Shown in pieces: positions 33,344-42,486 of a stretch of DNA of 64,000 bases. The notes beneath the pieces were generated by a model. The model saw only the letters and a list, made by a program, of their open reading frames with translations, did no database searches and had not been told where the DNA came from. This DNA is from Salinicoccus sp. YB14-2 (GTDB taxonomy: Bacteria > Bacillota > Bacilli > Staphylococcales > Salinicoccaceae), in contig NZ_LFKO01000001.1 of assembly GCF_001265075.1 (NCBI RefSeq), positions 125,527-189,526 on the forward strand. The letters run 5' to 3'. Numbering within the stretch: the stretch's first letter is position 1; each line of letters opens with the position of its first letter. The position numbers were made by a program, and so were the translations under genes.

Positions 33344-34381
33344 TTAGTGGGCGGTCGGTTGTGACACCTTCCCCTTTGCAAGCTGTCTTTTCATCTGTTT
33401 AAAAGAGATGAACACTTTGTTGTCTTCATCATACAATCTGAACTTTATTGATTCGAGACTGGTCTTCAAAGTAATCGTCGTCGCTTTATGGAGCGGCGGT
33501 GTGTTTGCATGTGCCTCTTCCAGATGATAGTTCGGCACTCTAGGCGCCAGGTGGTGCACGTGATGGTAGCCGATGCTGCCCGTCATCCACTCGAGCCATT
33601 TCGGCAATTTGTAATAGGAACTGCCGTCGACTGCCGCTTTTACGAAATCCCATTCCGACTCATTCTCAAAATATGAATCTTCAAACTGGTGCTGGACGTA
33701 GAACAGCCAGATGCCCGCTGCACCTGCGATATATGCAATCGGCAGCTGGACCATCAATAATACATGCCAGCCTAAAGTGAAGCCGATCAAAAGATACGCA
33801 CTGATTAAAATCAATGTAATCAGATGCGTGTTCAGACGCTCTTTTCTCTTCGCCTCTTTACGGTTGAAACGGTTCGCACTTAAGAACAGGTGCAACGGTC
33901 CGAGTCCGAACATGATGATCGGATTTCTGTACAGACGATACTGTAACTTTTTCCATTTGCTCGCTTCTTCGTATTCTTTCACCGTCATCACCCAGATGTC
34001 GCCGATACCGCGTTTGTCTAGGTTACCGCTTGTCGTGTGGTGCATGGCGTGTTCGGTTTTCCACCTGTGATAGGCAAAATGCGTAATGACGCCTGTAAAT
34101 GTACCAAAGAAATCATTGAGCTTTTTATTTTTAAAGAATGATCCATGAGCGCAATCATGGAAAATTATAAATGTACGGATCATAAAGCCTGCCGCCAAAA
34201 TACTGAACGGTAAGCTCAGCCAAAATGAAATGCTGAGTGACTGGTATGCCAGAATCCATAAGACGAAAAATGGCAATATGGTATTGAGCAGCTGGATGAT
34301 GCTTGTTCTGGTCTGCGATTTCGCATACGGCATGACTGCTTTTCTGAGCTGTGCCTGTTTTTGTTTTGTCATTTGCTCCAT
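33344..34381 (-). CDS. des: Membrane acyl-lipid fatty acid desaturase
   Basis: A 345-residue integral membrane di-iron desaturase that introduces double bonds into membrane phospholipid acyl chains. Three histidine clusters are present: HDCAHGSFF (near residue 75), HAMHH (near 112) and HHVHHL (near 273). Helices lie around residues 30-65 and 185-225. It resembles B. subtilis Des (delta-5 desaturase). It is located upstream of desK-desR in the same direction, separated by a 51-bp repeat array and its own terminator, so it likely has a separate, DesR-controlled promoter. Confidence 0.92.
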   Translation of the reverse strand: MEQMTKQKQAQLRKAVMPYAKSQTRTSIIQLLNTILPFFVLWILAYQSLSISFWLSLPFSILAAGFMIRTFIIFHDCAHGSFFKNKKLNDFFGTFTGVITHFAYHRWKTEHAMHHTTSGNLDKRGIGDIWVMTVKEYEEASKWKKLQYRLYRNPIIMFGLGPLHLFLSANRFNRKEAKRKERLNTHLITLILISAYLLIGFTLGWHVLLMVQLPIAYIAGAAGIWLFYVQHQFEDSYFENESEWDFVKAAVDGSSYYKLPKWLEWMTGSIGYHHVHHLAPRVPNYHLEEAHANTPPLHKATTITLKTSLESIKFRLYDEDNKVFISFKQMKRQLAKGKVSQPTAH

Positions 34382-34482
34382 CTCCCTGTAATCTAATCAA
34401 ATATAATTATGAATGATGGATTAACAATCCGACAGATTGATTTGTCAGGACTTATATATGACATTTGTCATGTTTCAGGTTT

Positions 34483-35763
34483 TTATGACCATTCCACAGG
34501 GAACCCGGCATCTTTCGCAAATGTTTTCACATCTGTCTGTTCCGGCTCAAATGATATTTCCTCATCAGTGTCAAGAAAATAAAGAGCATATTGAACGGTG
34601 GAGGCGACACCTGACTTCAATACATCTTCATCGATATCAAACTTCGAGTTATGGTGATCCGCACCGGTTCCCTTGTCTTTATTTTTAATGCCCAGAAATG
34701 CAAACACGCCTGGTAAATATTTCTGATACAGTGCGAACGGCTCTGAGGCCATCCAGGCCGGATAATTATAAAGACACGTTTCACCGATTGAATCTTTCAC
34801 CGCTTCAGACGCAATCTCTGCACAGTCTTCCTGATTATAGACCGATAGGTTCATCGCTTTCGGCGGAATGATGTATTCGTATGTACAACCATTGAGTGCG
34901 GCGATCTGATCCAGTTTTTCTTTGAATTCCTGCACCGCCCTCACGCCCTGATCATAATGAAGGAAGCGGTATGTACCTTTGAAATTCAGACTGTCAGGAA
35001 TGACGTTGTGACTGGAACCGGCGTTGACACTGCCGATTGAAAATGTAATGGCTTTAAATGGATCAAGGGCGTTCATCCGGCTGGATTTCAAATGATTATA
35101 AAAATCAGTGAACACATCCACCGGCGTATTTGCGAGGTCCGGCCTCGCGCCGTGACCGCCGTTGCCGTCTATTCTGACGTCAAACATGAAGGCGCCTGCC
35201 ATCCTCGGCCCCGGGTCGACGGATATTTTCCCGGACGGGATATCGGATTTCAAATGGATGCCCCATACACCATCTGCACCGATTTCAAGAATTCTGGACA
35301 ATATGCCGACAATGCCCCGGCCGTTTTCCTCACCCTGTTCAAAAGCGAGTATCACTCGCCCGTTCAATCGGTCTTTATTTTCAGAAAGGATTTTCGCCGC
35401 ACCGAGCAGCATGGCGGTATGCCCGTCATGGCCGCACATATGCGCCGCACCGTCATTTTTGGAGACGACCGTCTTTTCACCTTTAAGATTGTTTTTATTT
35501 TCAGTCATGGGGAGTGCGTCCATATCAGCCCTTAAAACCAATGTTTTACCCGGATGCGTGCCTTCTATAGTGGACAGCACACCGCCGTTTTTAATGACTT
35601 CGGAAGAAAGACCCATCTTCTCAAGCTCGGTCGCGACCAGTCCGATCGTCCGGTCCTCCTCGCCGCTCACTTCCGGATGTTCATGTAAATCTCTTCTGAT
35701 ATCAATCACGTAATCTTCAATCGCTTCGGCCAATTTCAAACTGTTCAATTCAGGCAAAGACAT
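34483..35763 (-). CDS. M20-family amidohydrolase
   Basis: A 426-residue zinc amidohydrolase. The N-terminus DYVIDIRRDLHEHPEVSGEE, the metal-binding MCGHDGHTAMLLGAAK, the catalytic Glu in AFEQGEENGRG and the Asp-His loop in GADHHNSKFDIDE define the M20D aminoacylase/hippurate hydrolase group. A lid domain spans roughly residues 190-310. The substrate (N-acyl amino acid or peptide) cannot be read. It follows the MalY/PatB gene by 24 bases with an AAACGGAAGGGGTGTCTTC ribosome site, so a two-gene operon in sulfur or amino-acid salvage is likely. Confidence 0.9.
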   Translation of the reverse strand: MSLPELNSLKLAEAIEDYVIDIRRDLHEHPEVSGEEDRTIGLVATELEKMGLSSEVIKNGGVLSTIEGTHPGKTLVLRADMDALPMTENKNNLKGEKTVVSKNDGAAHMCGHDGHTAMLLGAAKILSENKDRLNGRVILAFEQGEENGRGIVGILSRILEIGADGVWGIHLKSDIPSGKISVDPGPRMAGAFMFDVRIDGNGGHGARPDLANTPVDVFTDFYNHLKSSRMNALDPFKAITFSIGSVNAGSSHNVIPDSLNFKGTYRFLHYDQGVRAVQEFKEKLDQIAALNGCTYEYIIPPKAMNLSVYNQEDCAEIASEAVKDSIGETCLYNYPAWMASEPFALYQKYLPGVFAFLGIKNKDKGTGADHHNSKFDIDEDVLKSGVASTVQYALYFLDTDEEISFEPEQTDVKTFAKDAGFPVEWS

Positions 35764-35787
35764 GAAGACACCCCTTCCGTTTTTAAT

Positions 35788-36978
35788 TTACTTCAAGTCT
35801 TCAAATTGAGCGCTGATTCTTTCAAGCACCTCTTTGATCAGCGGTCTCGGGGAAGGCAGACATATCCTTTGGAAACCCCTGTTGTCTTCACCGAACATAT
35901 CCCCGTCTTCAAGGAGGACATTCGCTTTATTATAGATCCGGTCATGGACCGCTTCAGGGCTGAGACCATACCCGCTGAAGTCCAGCCACATGACGTAAGT
36001 CCCTTCCGGAATCTGGAACTGGACCTTTGGCATATTCTCTTTTAAAAATGAGGCTGTGAAATCCACCGTGTCATCCAGGTAGCCATTCAGCTGTTCCAGC
36101 CACTCATCGCCTTCATTGTAGGCAGCAATCAGCGCGGCAATCGTAAACGGCGATGGCATCTGCATACCCAGTTCATTTTTGAACTGCGCCCGTCTGTCCG
36201 GGTTTGTAATGATAATATTCGAGCAGTGCAGACCAGCCACGTTGAATGTCTTATTGATCGCGGTCAAAGTGATAATATGCGCAGTGTCCTGAACCAGTGC
36301 GGCAACCGGCGTAAACTGACTGTCCTTCCGGACGATGTCTCCGTGAATTTCGTCGGCGACGAGCAGCACATTATTTTCCCTGCAAATATCCGACAGCCGA
36401 ATCAAATACTCATCACTGAAAATTCTGCCCGTAGGATTATGCAGGTTGCATAAAATAAACATCTTCGTACTACCGAGTTTCGCGTTTTCCTCAAAATCTT
36501 CAAAATCGATCTGGTACTTGCCCGCTTCATCCTGTTTCAGATGGTTGTTGAGAAGTACTCTTTCATTTCCTTCTACGGCACTCGCGAACGGCGGATAGGA
36601 CGGCCTTTGAATGATGATGCCGTCACCCGCGTCGGTAAATGCAGTCACAACCTTATTTACAGCGAGCACCGTCCCCGGGCAATAAACAATCTCCTCCTTC
36701 TGAATCGTCCAGTCATGTTTCCTTGCAAACCAGTTTTGAATCGCTGAATAATATTCTTCAGGAAAAATCGAATAGCCAAAAATTCTGTGGTCCACTGTCG
36801 CATACAGTGCATCAACGACCGGCTGAGGCGCCGGCAGGTCCATATCCGCTGTGAATAATGGAATCGTATCCTCATCATATCTTTCGGTCAGACCCATCTC
36901 CTTGATCAAGTCTCCGCCATCCCATTTGACGGAATATGTCCCCCGTCTGTTAATCGGTTCATCAAAGTTATAAATCAT
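35788..36978 (-). CDS. MalY/PatB-family cystathionine beta-lyase/aminotransferase
   Basis: A 396-residue fold-type I PLP enzyme. The N-terminus with RRGTYSVKWD, PLFTADMDLPAPQPVVDAL, LCNLHNPTGRIFSDEYL, LVADEIHGDIV and the Schiff-base lysine in AINKTFNVAGLH (near residue 235) define the MalY/PatB C-S lyase group. It cleaves cystathionine or cysteine conjugates to a thiol, pyruvate and ammonia. It is paired with an M20 amidohydrolase 24 bases downstream, a combination seen for deacylating and then cleaving N-acyl-cysteine conjugates; that is inference. Confidence 0.9.
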   Translation of the reverse strand: MIYNFDEPINRRGTYSVKWDGGDLIKEMGLTERYDEDTIPLFTADMDLPAPQPVVDALYATVDHRIFGYSIFPEEYYSAIQNWFARKHDWTIQKEEIVYCPGTVLAVNKVVTAFTDAGDGIIIQRPSYPPFASAVEGNERVLLNNHLKQDEAGKYQIDFEDFEENAKLGSTKMFILCNLHNPTGRIFSDEYLIRLSDICRENNVLLVADEIHGDIVRKDSQFTPVAALVQDTAHIITLTAINKTFNVAGLHCSNIIITNPDRRAQFKNELGMQMPSPFTIAALIAAYNEGDEWLEQLNGYLDDTVDFTASFLKENMPKVQFQIPEGTYVMWLDFSGYGLSPEAVHDRIYNKANVLLEDGDMFGEDNRGFQRICLPSPRPLIKEVLERISAQFEDLK

Positions 36979-37159
36979 AAATCCATCCCCTTTCGTATTT
37001 TCGTTTAATAACGCCCGTTAGTTCTGATTTTAGCAGTGACCGGTGATTTATCAATAAATCCGACCCGCTGCACCGGAGGACGATTGTTATATGCTTATCA
37101 CATATGGGTATGAGATGAATAACAACGTTACAAAAAAATAAATTCGGGAGGGCTTTTAA

Positions 37160-37231
37160 ATGAAGTATGGTATATCGATTACAACAATCATCGTGATTAT
37201 CTTTGTACTGATCATTTTATTCAACAACTAA
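37160..37231 (+). CDS. 23-residue single-TM peptide
   Basis: MKYGISITTIIVIIFVLIIL plus a short FNN tail, preceded by TCGGGAGGGCTTTTAA and followed at once by a perfect terminator. The strong ribosome site, hydrophobic composition and tight terminator support a real gene. Small single-helix proteins of this kind (YjcZ-like or holin-like) are common in Firmicutes and usually missed. Confidence 0.65.
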   Translation: MKYGISITTIIVIIFVLIILFNN

Positions 37232-37270
37232 AAAACCGTCAGGCCGCTTAAAAACGGCCTGACGGTTTTT
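37231..37270. terminator. Bidirectional terminator between two small-peptide genes
   Basis: A 14-bp perfect stem AAACCGTCAGGCCG and its complement with an 8-base loop, A-run before and T-run after. Confidence 0.93.
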
Positions 37271-37276
37271 ATTATT

Positions 37277-37372
37277 CTAATCCTTCTTGGCTTTGCCGAT
37301 ACCTTTAAATATCATCCCTATAACCAGTGCGATCAAAATTGTTCCGCCACCGAAAATGATGAGTGCATTCAT
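37277..37372 (-). CDS. 31-residue single-TM peptide
   Basis: Begins MNALIIFGGGTILIALVIGM and ends with a basic tail (KGIGKAKKD). It is preceded by GGAAGGAAGTGCAATAATTA, a moderate ribosome site, and converges on the shared terminator. Type: small membrane peptide with a glycine-rich helix; function unknown. Confidence 0.6.
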   Translation of the reverse strand: MNALIIFGGGTILIALVIGMIFKGIGKAKKD

Positions 37373-37451
37373 TAATTATTGCACTTCCTTCCGTAAATCA
37401 TTATTAGTTATGATTTACCTTTTCATTGTTATTTTAAAACATTATAAATAA

Positions 37452-37477
37452 AAGAAGAGATGCTTTGACACATCTCC
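37452..37477 (-). terminator. Probable terminator of paralogue A
   Basis: A 6-bp stem GAGATG / CATCTC with an 8-base loop and UUCUUUUAUUU tail on the minus strand. Confidence 0.6.
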
Positions 37478-37494
37478 GCTTCAAAACTCATATT

Positions 37495-38331
37495 CTAATG
37501 GGCTTTTTCGACAACTTCCACTTTGTCCGACTTCATCATTGTTATGGCCACTACAGCCACAATCACCGCCGCAATGACGATACCATAAACTGCCGGTGCA
37601 AAATTCAGGCCGGCGCCGAGAATGGATAGTATCCCCGGCCCGATTAGAACTAGTACAAATATAATTAATCCTAATTTAAAAATCCAATTCCTTTTAATAC
37701 TTACAACGTCGCCTTTTTCAACTTTAACTCTGTTACCCGCTTCATACAGAAATTCAACACTCCTTTCAGCCTCGTCTTCCTTCATTGGAATGACTGTCTG
37801 TTCACCGCCCTTCAACTTTTCCTTTTCTTCTTCATTCAATTTCACACTGAGCGGCAGTGCTGATTCAAAGTAACTGTTCGTCCTTCTGACGTGCACACCC
37901 TCAACATCTTCGTCTTCTGTCAGTGCTTCTTCAGTCAATTGACCTGTCCGTTCTATATCATATGATTTCATTATCAGACTGATCGCCAGAATGATAACAA
38001 CCACTGCCATTATCACCCACAAATAAGGAAGGATATTCTGTCCAGCCAACAATGCTATGAGCGGTATTAAAACTGCGATAAACATAGCCAGTATTAAAAA
38101 GTGACTTGTCTTATTCTGTTTGACTGTAATCACATCGCCCGCTTCCACCGGAATCCTCTCACTTCTGTCATGGAGATATGCCACACTTAACTCCGAATGG
38201 TCTTCAGGCATTGATATGACAGTTTCATCACCATTTCTGACCGCCCCCACATTCTGATCTTTCAATTTCACAGTCAGCGGTATCCAACTGTCCAACAAAC
38301 TTAACGGTCTTTTCACTTTAATTTTCATCAT
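37495..38331 (-). CDS. Duplicated beta-domain plus two-TM protein (paralogue A)
   Basis: A 278-residue protein made of two copies of the family unit. Copy 1: residues 1-75 beta part (KRPLSLLDSWIPLTVKLKDQNVGAVRNGDETVISMPEDH), helices about 80-95 and 103-120. Copy 2: residues about 150-220 (ESALPLSVKLNEEEKEKLKGGEQTVIPM), then two helices (about 215-232, 240-260). Start at ATG 38331 after AAAGGATGTGAGA. Related single-unit genes follow the same direction at 38548, 39057 and 39502. The K-x-N-D/E turn and L/M-P-x-D/E-H motif resemble PEGA-like beta domains; function unknown. Confidence 0.72.
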   Translation of the reverse strand: MMKIKVKRPLSLLDSWIPLTVKLKDQNVGAVRNGDETVISMPEDHSELSVAYLHDRSERIPVEAGDVITVKQNKTSHFLILAMFIAVLIPLIALLAGQNILPYLWVIMAVVVIILAISLIMKSYDIERTGQLTEEALTEDEDVEGVHVRRTNSYFESALPLSVKLNEEEKEKLKGGEQTVIPMKEDEAERSVEFLYEAGNRVKVEKGDVVSIKRNWIFKLGLIIFVLVLIGPGILSILGAGLNFAPAVYGIVIAAVIVAVVAITMMKSDKVEVVEKAH

Positions 38332-38348
38332 TCTCACATCCTTTGAAA

Positions 38349-38397
38349 ATAAAACAGCCGGAAGCAGAGTGTGAATCGCCTCTGCCTGCCGGCTGTC
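38349..38397 (-). terminator. Terminator between paralogue B and paralogue A
   Basis: Outer stem ACAGCCGG / CCGGCTGT (8 bp) with inner CAGAG/CTCTG; minus-strand tail UUUUAUUUUC. Confidence 0.85.
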
Positions 38398-38547
38398 AAA
38401 ATTAAATGATCAGTAAAAATGTATCGATATTAAAGGTGAAACAGCTCAGGCGGATCGGTTACAACCGGCTCCCTTAAATACACATCTTATTTCAACTTAT
38501 CTTTTATATTGTATTTTTACCTTATTATTTGAATCTTTAAACATTAT

Positions 38548-38975
38548 TTACGTATTGTTATTAATTATATTTGCTTCCTGTGCCCCTTGCTCCTCTGTGA
38601 TATCTTTTATCTGCAGCGGTTTGATCGCCATCAGGGCAACAATGAAAACTGCGCTCAAAACAACCAGTATCCAAAGGGTTAACAGTTTGAAGTAAGAGAC
38701 AGCAGTCATTAAGAGAATGATGACCGGCAGCAGATACATCGCATATTTCACGAGCGGCGGGTTCGAAATTTCAACAACATCACCATCTCTCACCTTCTTT
38801 TTTACCGTTTCGACATGAAGTGTTTGACCTTCAACTCCGATGTCTCTTCTTTCAGTTGAATCTCTGCTGAATCATTGCCATATATCGATGAAATCTTTTC
38901 ATCATCAATATACATTTCAAGTTCTGTCCATTCATTATTCGAGCGTTCTTTCTTCCTGATGACTTTTACTGACAT
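38548..38975 (-). pseudogene. Frameshifted beta-domain plus two-TM protein (paralogue B)
   Basis: From ATG 38975 the frame reads MSVKVIRKKERSNNEWTELE and closely tracks paralogue C for about 52 residues, then hits TAA just after VKHFMSKR. The next frame continues LHVETVKKKVRDGDVVEIS and two helices to 38548. Aligning with C (QPLSKSVEKQVKHGDIVEIS) needs exactly one missing base near 38818-38821. The restored product would be 142 residues. There is no homopolymer at the break. It is a recent pseudogene or an assembly error. Confidence 0.8.
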
Positions 38976-39056
38976 GATAGTTTTCCCCTTTCAATATAAG
39001 TACTGATTAGCTATGGCGTGTTACTCCAAACAGTCATTTTAAGCTATATTTTCATT

Positions 39057-39467
39057 CTAATCGATGCCCAGTTCATGTCCTTCCTCTGTTATAATTTCTA
39101 TCTGCAGCGGTTTGATTGACAACATGAAAATGATATAAGCAGCTGTAACAATTCCTACAATCCAGAAACTCAATAAATCTGCGGACAATGCTATAAATAT
39201 AAAAATCAGTATGATCGGCATCAGATAAAATGAATAAGTCATCAATGGTGAGTTGGAAATTTCTACAATATCACCATGCTTAACCTGTTTCTCCACCGAT
39301 TTTGAAAGTGGTTGTTTGACTTTCAGATTACTTGTTTCTCCATCAAGATTCATCTCTGCTGAATCATGACCGTATATAGCCGTCTTTTTTTCATCATCCA
39401 TATATACTTCCAGTTCCGTCCACTGACTCGTCAGCCGTTCTTTCTTCCTGATGACTTTTACTGACAT
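39057..39467 (-). CDS. Beta-domain plus two-TM protein (paralogue C)
   Basis: A 136-residue family member. Beta part residues 1-70 (ERLTSQWTELEVYMDDEKKTAIYGHDSAEMNLDGET ... VKHGDIVEIS), helices about 75-92 and 95-113, then an acidic tail (IEIITEEGHELG). The start is preceded by AAAGGGGAGTCGATC. Pseudogene B downstream is its nearest relative. It lies 34 bases after paralogue D, so B-C-D form one transcription unit. Function is unknown. Confidence 0.74.
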   Translation of the reverse strand: MSVKVIRKKERLTSQWTELEVYMDDEKKTAIYGHDSAEMNLDGETSNLKVKQPLSKSVEKQVKHGDIVEISNSPLMTYSFYLMPIILIFIFIALSADLLSFWIVGIVTAAYIIFMLSIKPLQIEIITEEGHELGID

Positions 39468-39501
39468 GATCGACTCCCCTTTAATTATTCAGTTTATTTT
39501 C

Positions 39502-39915
39502 CTATCTCTGTTCATCACCTTTACTATTGCCTGTAACTTCTATTTTATATGTTTTAATAACAAAATCGATGATAAACACTATTCCAACCGCAATAATGAA
39601 GAAAATTAGATTTGGCCAGTATTCAATATTGACGGCCATCATGACACCCGGCGCTATCGCCAGAAATAGCGCAATGAACTGTAATACATAATGAATCTTC
39701 CGGCGGCTGATCACGACGATGTCACCTTCTTTCACCGGGACGGCCTTCACTTTTTCAAATACAGGCATCAGGCTGATTTCAGCATGTTCATCGGGCAGTT
39801 CTATTATCTTTTCCTCTCCTTTTTTTATTTCACCTACTTTTTGATCATTGATTTTAATGGGTGTCGGCGTGATTGAATCCAGTCTGCTGTACTTCCTTTT
39901 TACTTTAATAGCCAT
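39502..39915 (-). CDS. Beta-domain plus two-TM protein (paralogue D)
   Basis: A 137-residue family member: IKVKRKYSRLDSITPTPIKI, DQKVGEIKKGEEKIIELPDEHAE and VPVKEGDIVVISRRK give the beta part; helices lie about 80-97 and 102-122. The frame is open to 40062, but ATG 39915 follows GGAGGGGAGTCAGCA. It is first in the D-C-B unit. The GDIV/GDVV strand just before the first helix is shared by all copies. Confidence 0.74.
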   Translation of the reverse strand: MAIKVKRKYSRLDSITPTPIKINDQKVGEIKKGEEKIIELPDEHAEISLMPVFEKVKAVPVKEGDIVVISRRKIHYVLQFIALFLAIAPGVMMAVNIEYWPNLIFFIIAVGIVFIIDFVIKTYKIEVTGNSKGDEQR

Positions 39916-40130
39916 TGCTGACTCCCCTCCATAATAATATGTATCTTTGAATTTCATCCGTCCGGATTTTGTGCCGATATAAACTCTCCTTATATGGACG
40001 ATACCCTTAAGCTGCATATTTACTCTTTTTATAAAAACTGCTACATAAAGTGTGAATTTCAATATGGTTTGTAATTCACCTCATTTTTCTATATTATAGA
40101 ATAAAATGCCAGTCTAAAGAGGTGAAGACA

Positions 40131-40787
40131 ATGACTGATGACAATAAGAGTATGAGGGCTGATCTATTTGTCAGAAGTTCGGTTCTCAGACCTTATGAAA
40201 ACCTGAAGTCAGATAAATATTTATCTTCGGGACAAAATTTCGCGATGTGGCTGACGCTCTTTTTCCTCACTTTTCCATTATTGATGCTTGTGAATTATCT
40301 TTTGATTTTACTTGTCGCTAATATCACGTCCAATCCTTATCTGGGACTGGGGCTGCTGGTACCAGTATTCATTATGATTTTTTACACGTTTTATATTCCG
40401 TTTTTCCTGTTGAACAGCTATATCATTTATAAATTCAGTGATAAGGCTAAACCGTTTGAAAAGATTTTCAGTGACAACAGCGCAATGTTGATTCTTCCAT
40501 TTTTGCTGTATTCAATTGGTGCAATGATGTACGCCTATGTCGACGGTGACTTACCTTTGTTCGGTCTCTTCATAATGTGGGGTGCAATCATCATTTACAT
40601 CGTCCGTTCAACTTCTCAGCTGAAACAATACCAGGAGTCGTCTGGCACACAGACAAACACCAAATTGTATGTGATGATTTTAATCATCCTTATGCTCGCA
40701 CCGTCCATCATCATGCTGTTACTCTCACCAGAGACTGTGGCGATATATTATAAACCGTTAATTGATGCATTTTTTTTAGGAATTTAA
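40131..40787 (+). CDS. Polytopic membrane protein, function unknown
   Basis: A 218-residue protein with about five or six helices (residues 38-62, 72-105, 122-140, 143-160, 182-200). ATG 40131 follows AAAGAGGTGAAGACA; a GTG at 40122 is inside that site. The layout loosely resembles Yip1-like proteins, but no diagnostic motif is visible. It is divergent from the beta-domain cluster and 39 bases before the S66 peptidase gene. Confidence 0.68.
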   Translation: MTDDNKSMRADLFVRSSVLRPYENLKSDKYLSSGQNFAMWLTLFFLTFPLLMLVNYLLILLVANITSNPYLGLGLLVPVFIMIFYTFYIPFFLLNSYIIYKFSDKAKPFEKIFSDNSAMLILPFLLYSIGAMMYAYVDGDLPLFGLFIMWGAIIIYIVRSTSQLKQYQESSGTQTNTKLYVMILIILMLAPSIIMLLLSPETVAIYYKPLIDAFFLGI

Positions 40788-40826
40788 GCTAAAATACATT
40801 TGGACACATTATGCAGGGGGGATTTC

Positions 40827-41858
40827 ATGATTAAACCACAGCGTCTATCTGAAGGCGACACAGTTGCGGTTGTTTCATTGTCCAGCGGTCTGGCAGGCGA
40901 ACCTGGAATCCGCTGGCGGCAAGAACAGGGGATCAAACATATAGAAGAGACTTTCAACCTGAAAGTCAAAGTGATGCCGAATGCATTGAAGGGAATCGAT
41001 TATCTCTATGACCATCCTGAAAAACGGGCTGAAGATTTAAACGAAGCTTTAAAAGATCCGAAAGTGAAAGCGATCATCTGTGCAATCGGCGGGAAGGAAA
41101 CCATCCGGATACTGCCTTATATCGATTTTGAAGCACTGAAAAATAACCCTAAAATTTTCACCGGCTATTCCGACACAACTTCAAATCACCTGATGTTCTA
41201 TAATAACGGCATCTCCACAAGTTACGGCCCGGCCCTCCTCACAGACTTTGCCGAAAATATCGAGATGGATGAATATACAGTCGAGTCAATCAGAAAGACA
41301 TGGTTCAGCACCGAACCCATCGGAGAAATAAAGCCCGCAGCGAAACTGCGCGAGTTCGGGCTTCAGTGGGATATTGAAAATAAAAATAAAAGACGTCCGT
41401 TGATTGAAAATACCGGTTATGAAAGCATTAACGCCTCCGGTGTCGCGGAAGGCCATCTGATCGGCGGATGCTTTGAAGTCATCAACAACATCAGAGGTAC
41501 CGAGTTATTCCCGGACCTGAATCAGTTTGACGGCGGGATTTTATTTTTCGAGAATTCAGAGACGAATATTACACCGGAAGCGCTTGAAGATAATTTAAGA
41601 TCTTTGTCGATGATGGGCATATTTGACAGAATCAACGGCGTCATCATCGGCCGTCCCGAATCGGGAATATATTATGAAGAATATAAAGAAGTATGGCAAA
41701 AAATATTAAAAGAAGCAGGGAGAGAGGACCTGCCCGTACTGTATAATCTGAGCTTCGGACACAACGAGCCGAAGTTCATCGTTCCATACGGCCTGCAGGC
41801 AAAAGTGGACACTGAAAATCTGACTTTCGAAATTTTGGAAAGTGCAGTTACAGAATAA
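40827..41858 (+). CDS. S66-family peptidase (LdcA/MccF type)
   Basis: A 343-residue serine carboxypeptidase. The nucleophile is in FTGYSDTTSNHLMF (Ser near residue 115), the catalytic Glu in FFENSE and the terminal His in SFGHNEPKF. S66 enzymes remove the last D-alanine from muropeptides (LD-carboxypeptidase) or cleave microcin C-type acyl-sulfamoyl toxins (MccF). Features such as the GGKETIRILPYIDF stretch are shared by both branches; MccF-like length and lack of a signal peptide favour a cytosolic enzyme. ATG 40827 follows GCAGGGGGGATTTC. Confidence 0.85.
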   Translation: MIKPQRLSEGDTVAVVSLSSGLAGEPGIRWRQEQGIKHIEETFNLKVKVMPNALKGIDYLYDHPEKRAEDLNEALKDPKVKAIICAIGGKETIRILPYIDFEALKNNPKIFTGYSDTTSNHLMFYNNGISTSYGPALLTDFAENIEMDEYTVESIRKTWFSTEPIGEIKPAAKLREFGLQWDIENKNKRRPLIENTGYESINASGVAEGHLIGGCFEVINNIRGTELFPDLNQFDGGILFFENSETNITPEALEDNLRSLSMMGIFDRINGVIIGRPESGIYYEEYKEVWQKILKEAGREDLPVLYNLSFGHNEPKFIVPYGLQAKVDTENLTFEILESAVTE

Positions 41859-41865
41859 AAAATAA

Positions 41866-41896
41866 GAAAGTGACTTTTAACCGGTCACTTTCTTTT
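41866..41896. terminator. Bidirectional terminator
   Basis: A 9-bp perfect stem GAAAGTGAC / GTCACTTTC between the S66 gene and the convergent TetR gene, with A- and T-runs on either side. Confidence 0.88.
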
Positions 41897-42477
41897 TATT
41901 TCTTCAAACCTTCAAAATAATATTTGAGTACATCCATCGCATCATCGACTGAGGTATCCTCCGGATTTGATGCGATGAACAGCGCACTTTCATTCATCGC
42001 ACCAGACAGTGAATGCGTCAGCATCTCAGGTGATAAATCTTTAATTTCCCCCTTTTCCTTCATTAATGACAATAGATACTTTAAATTTTTCATCGAGTGT
42101 TCCGAGTCCAGTCTTCTCCATTCATTCCAGCCGAGCACTGACGGAGCATCGATTAAAATGATCTGACGATGGTCATCGCTCACGGAAGTCTCTATAAATG
42201 CACGGCAGCCGTAATATAGTTTATCCCAGTTGTCTTCCCACTGATCCGAGGCGGCAACAACTTCATCGGACACCGCAGCTTGAAGGACTTCAAGAACGCT
42301 GATGAACAGGCCTTTTTTATTTTTAAAATGATGATACAGCGCACCCCTCGTCATACTCACTTCACTGACAATCGTCTCCAGACTTGTTTCTGCATATCCG
42401 TGCTTTGAAAAGTGACTGGTTGCGACCGTCATCAATTCATTCCTTGTCTCTTCAGCTTCAGATTCAGTTCTTCTCAT
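41896..42477 (-). CDS. TetR-family transcriptional regulator
   Basis: A 193-residue repressor. The HTH lies at residues 15-62 (FSKHGYAETSLETIVSEVSMTRGALYHHFKNKKGLF), typical of TetR. The ligand domain is variable. It follows a VOC-family gene by 9 bases, and an 8-bp palindrome (42920-42940) sits in the shared promoter, so it probably autoregulates the two-gene operon in response to a compound the VOC protein handles. Confidence 0.88.
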   Translation of the reverse strand: MRRTESEAEETRNELMTVATSHFSKHGYAETSLETIVSEVSMTRGALYHHFKNKKGLFISVLEVLQAAVSDEVVAASDQWEDNWDKLYYGCRAFIETSVSDDHRQIILIDAPSVLGWNEWRRLDSEHSMKNLKYLLSLMKEKGEIKDLSPEMLTHSLSGAMNESALFIASNPEDTSVDDAMDVLKYYFEGLKK

Positions 42478-42486
42478 ATTTTCACC

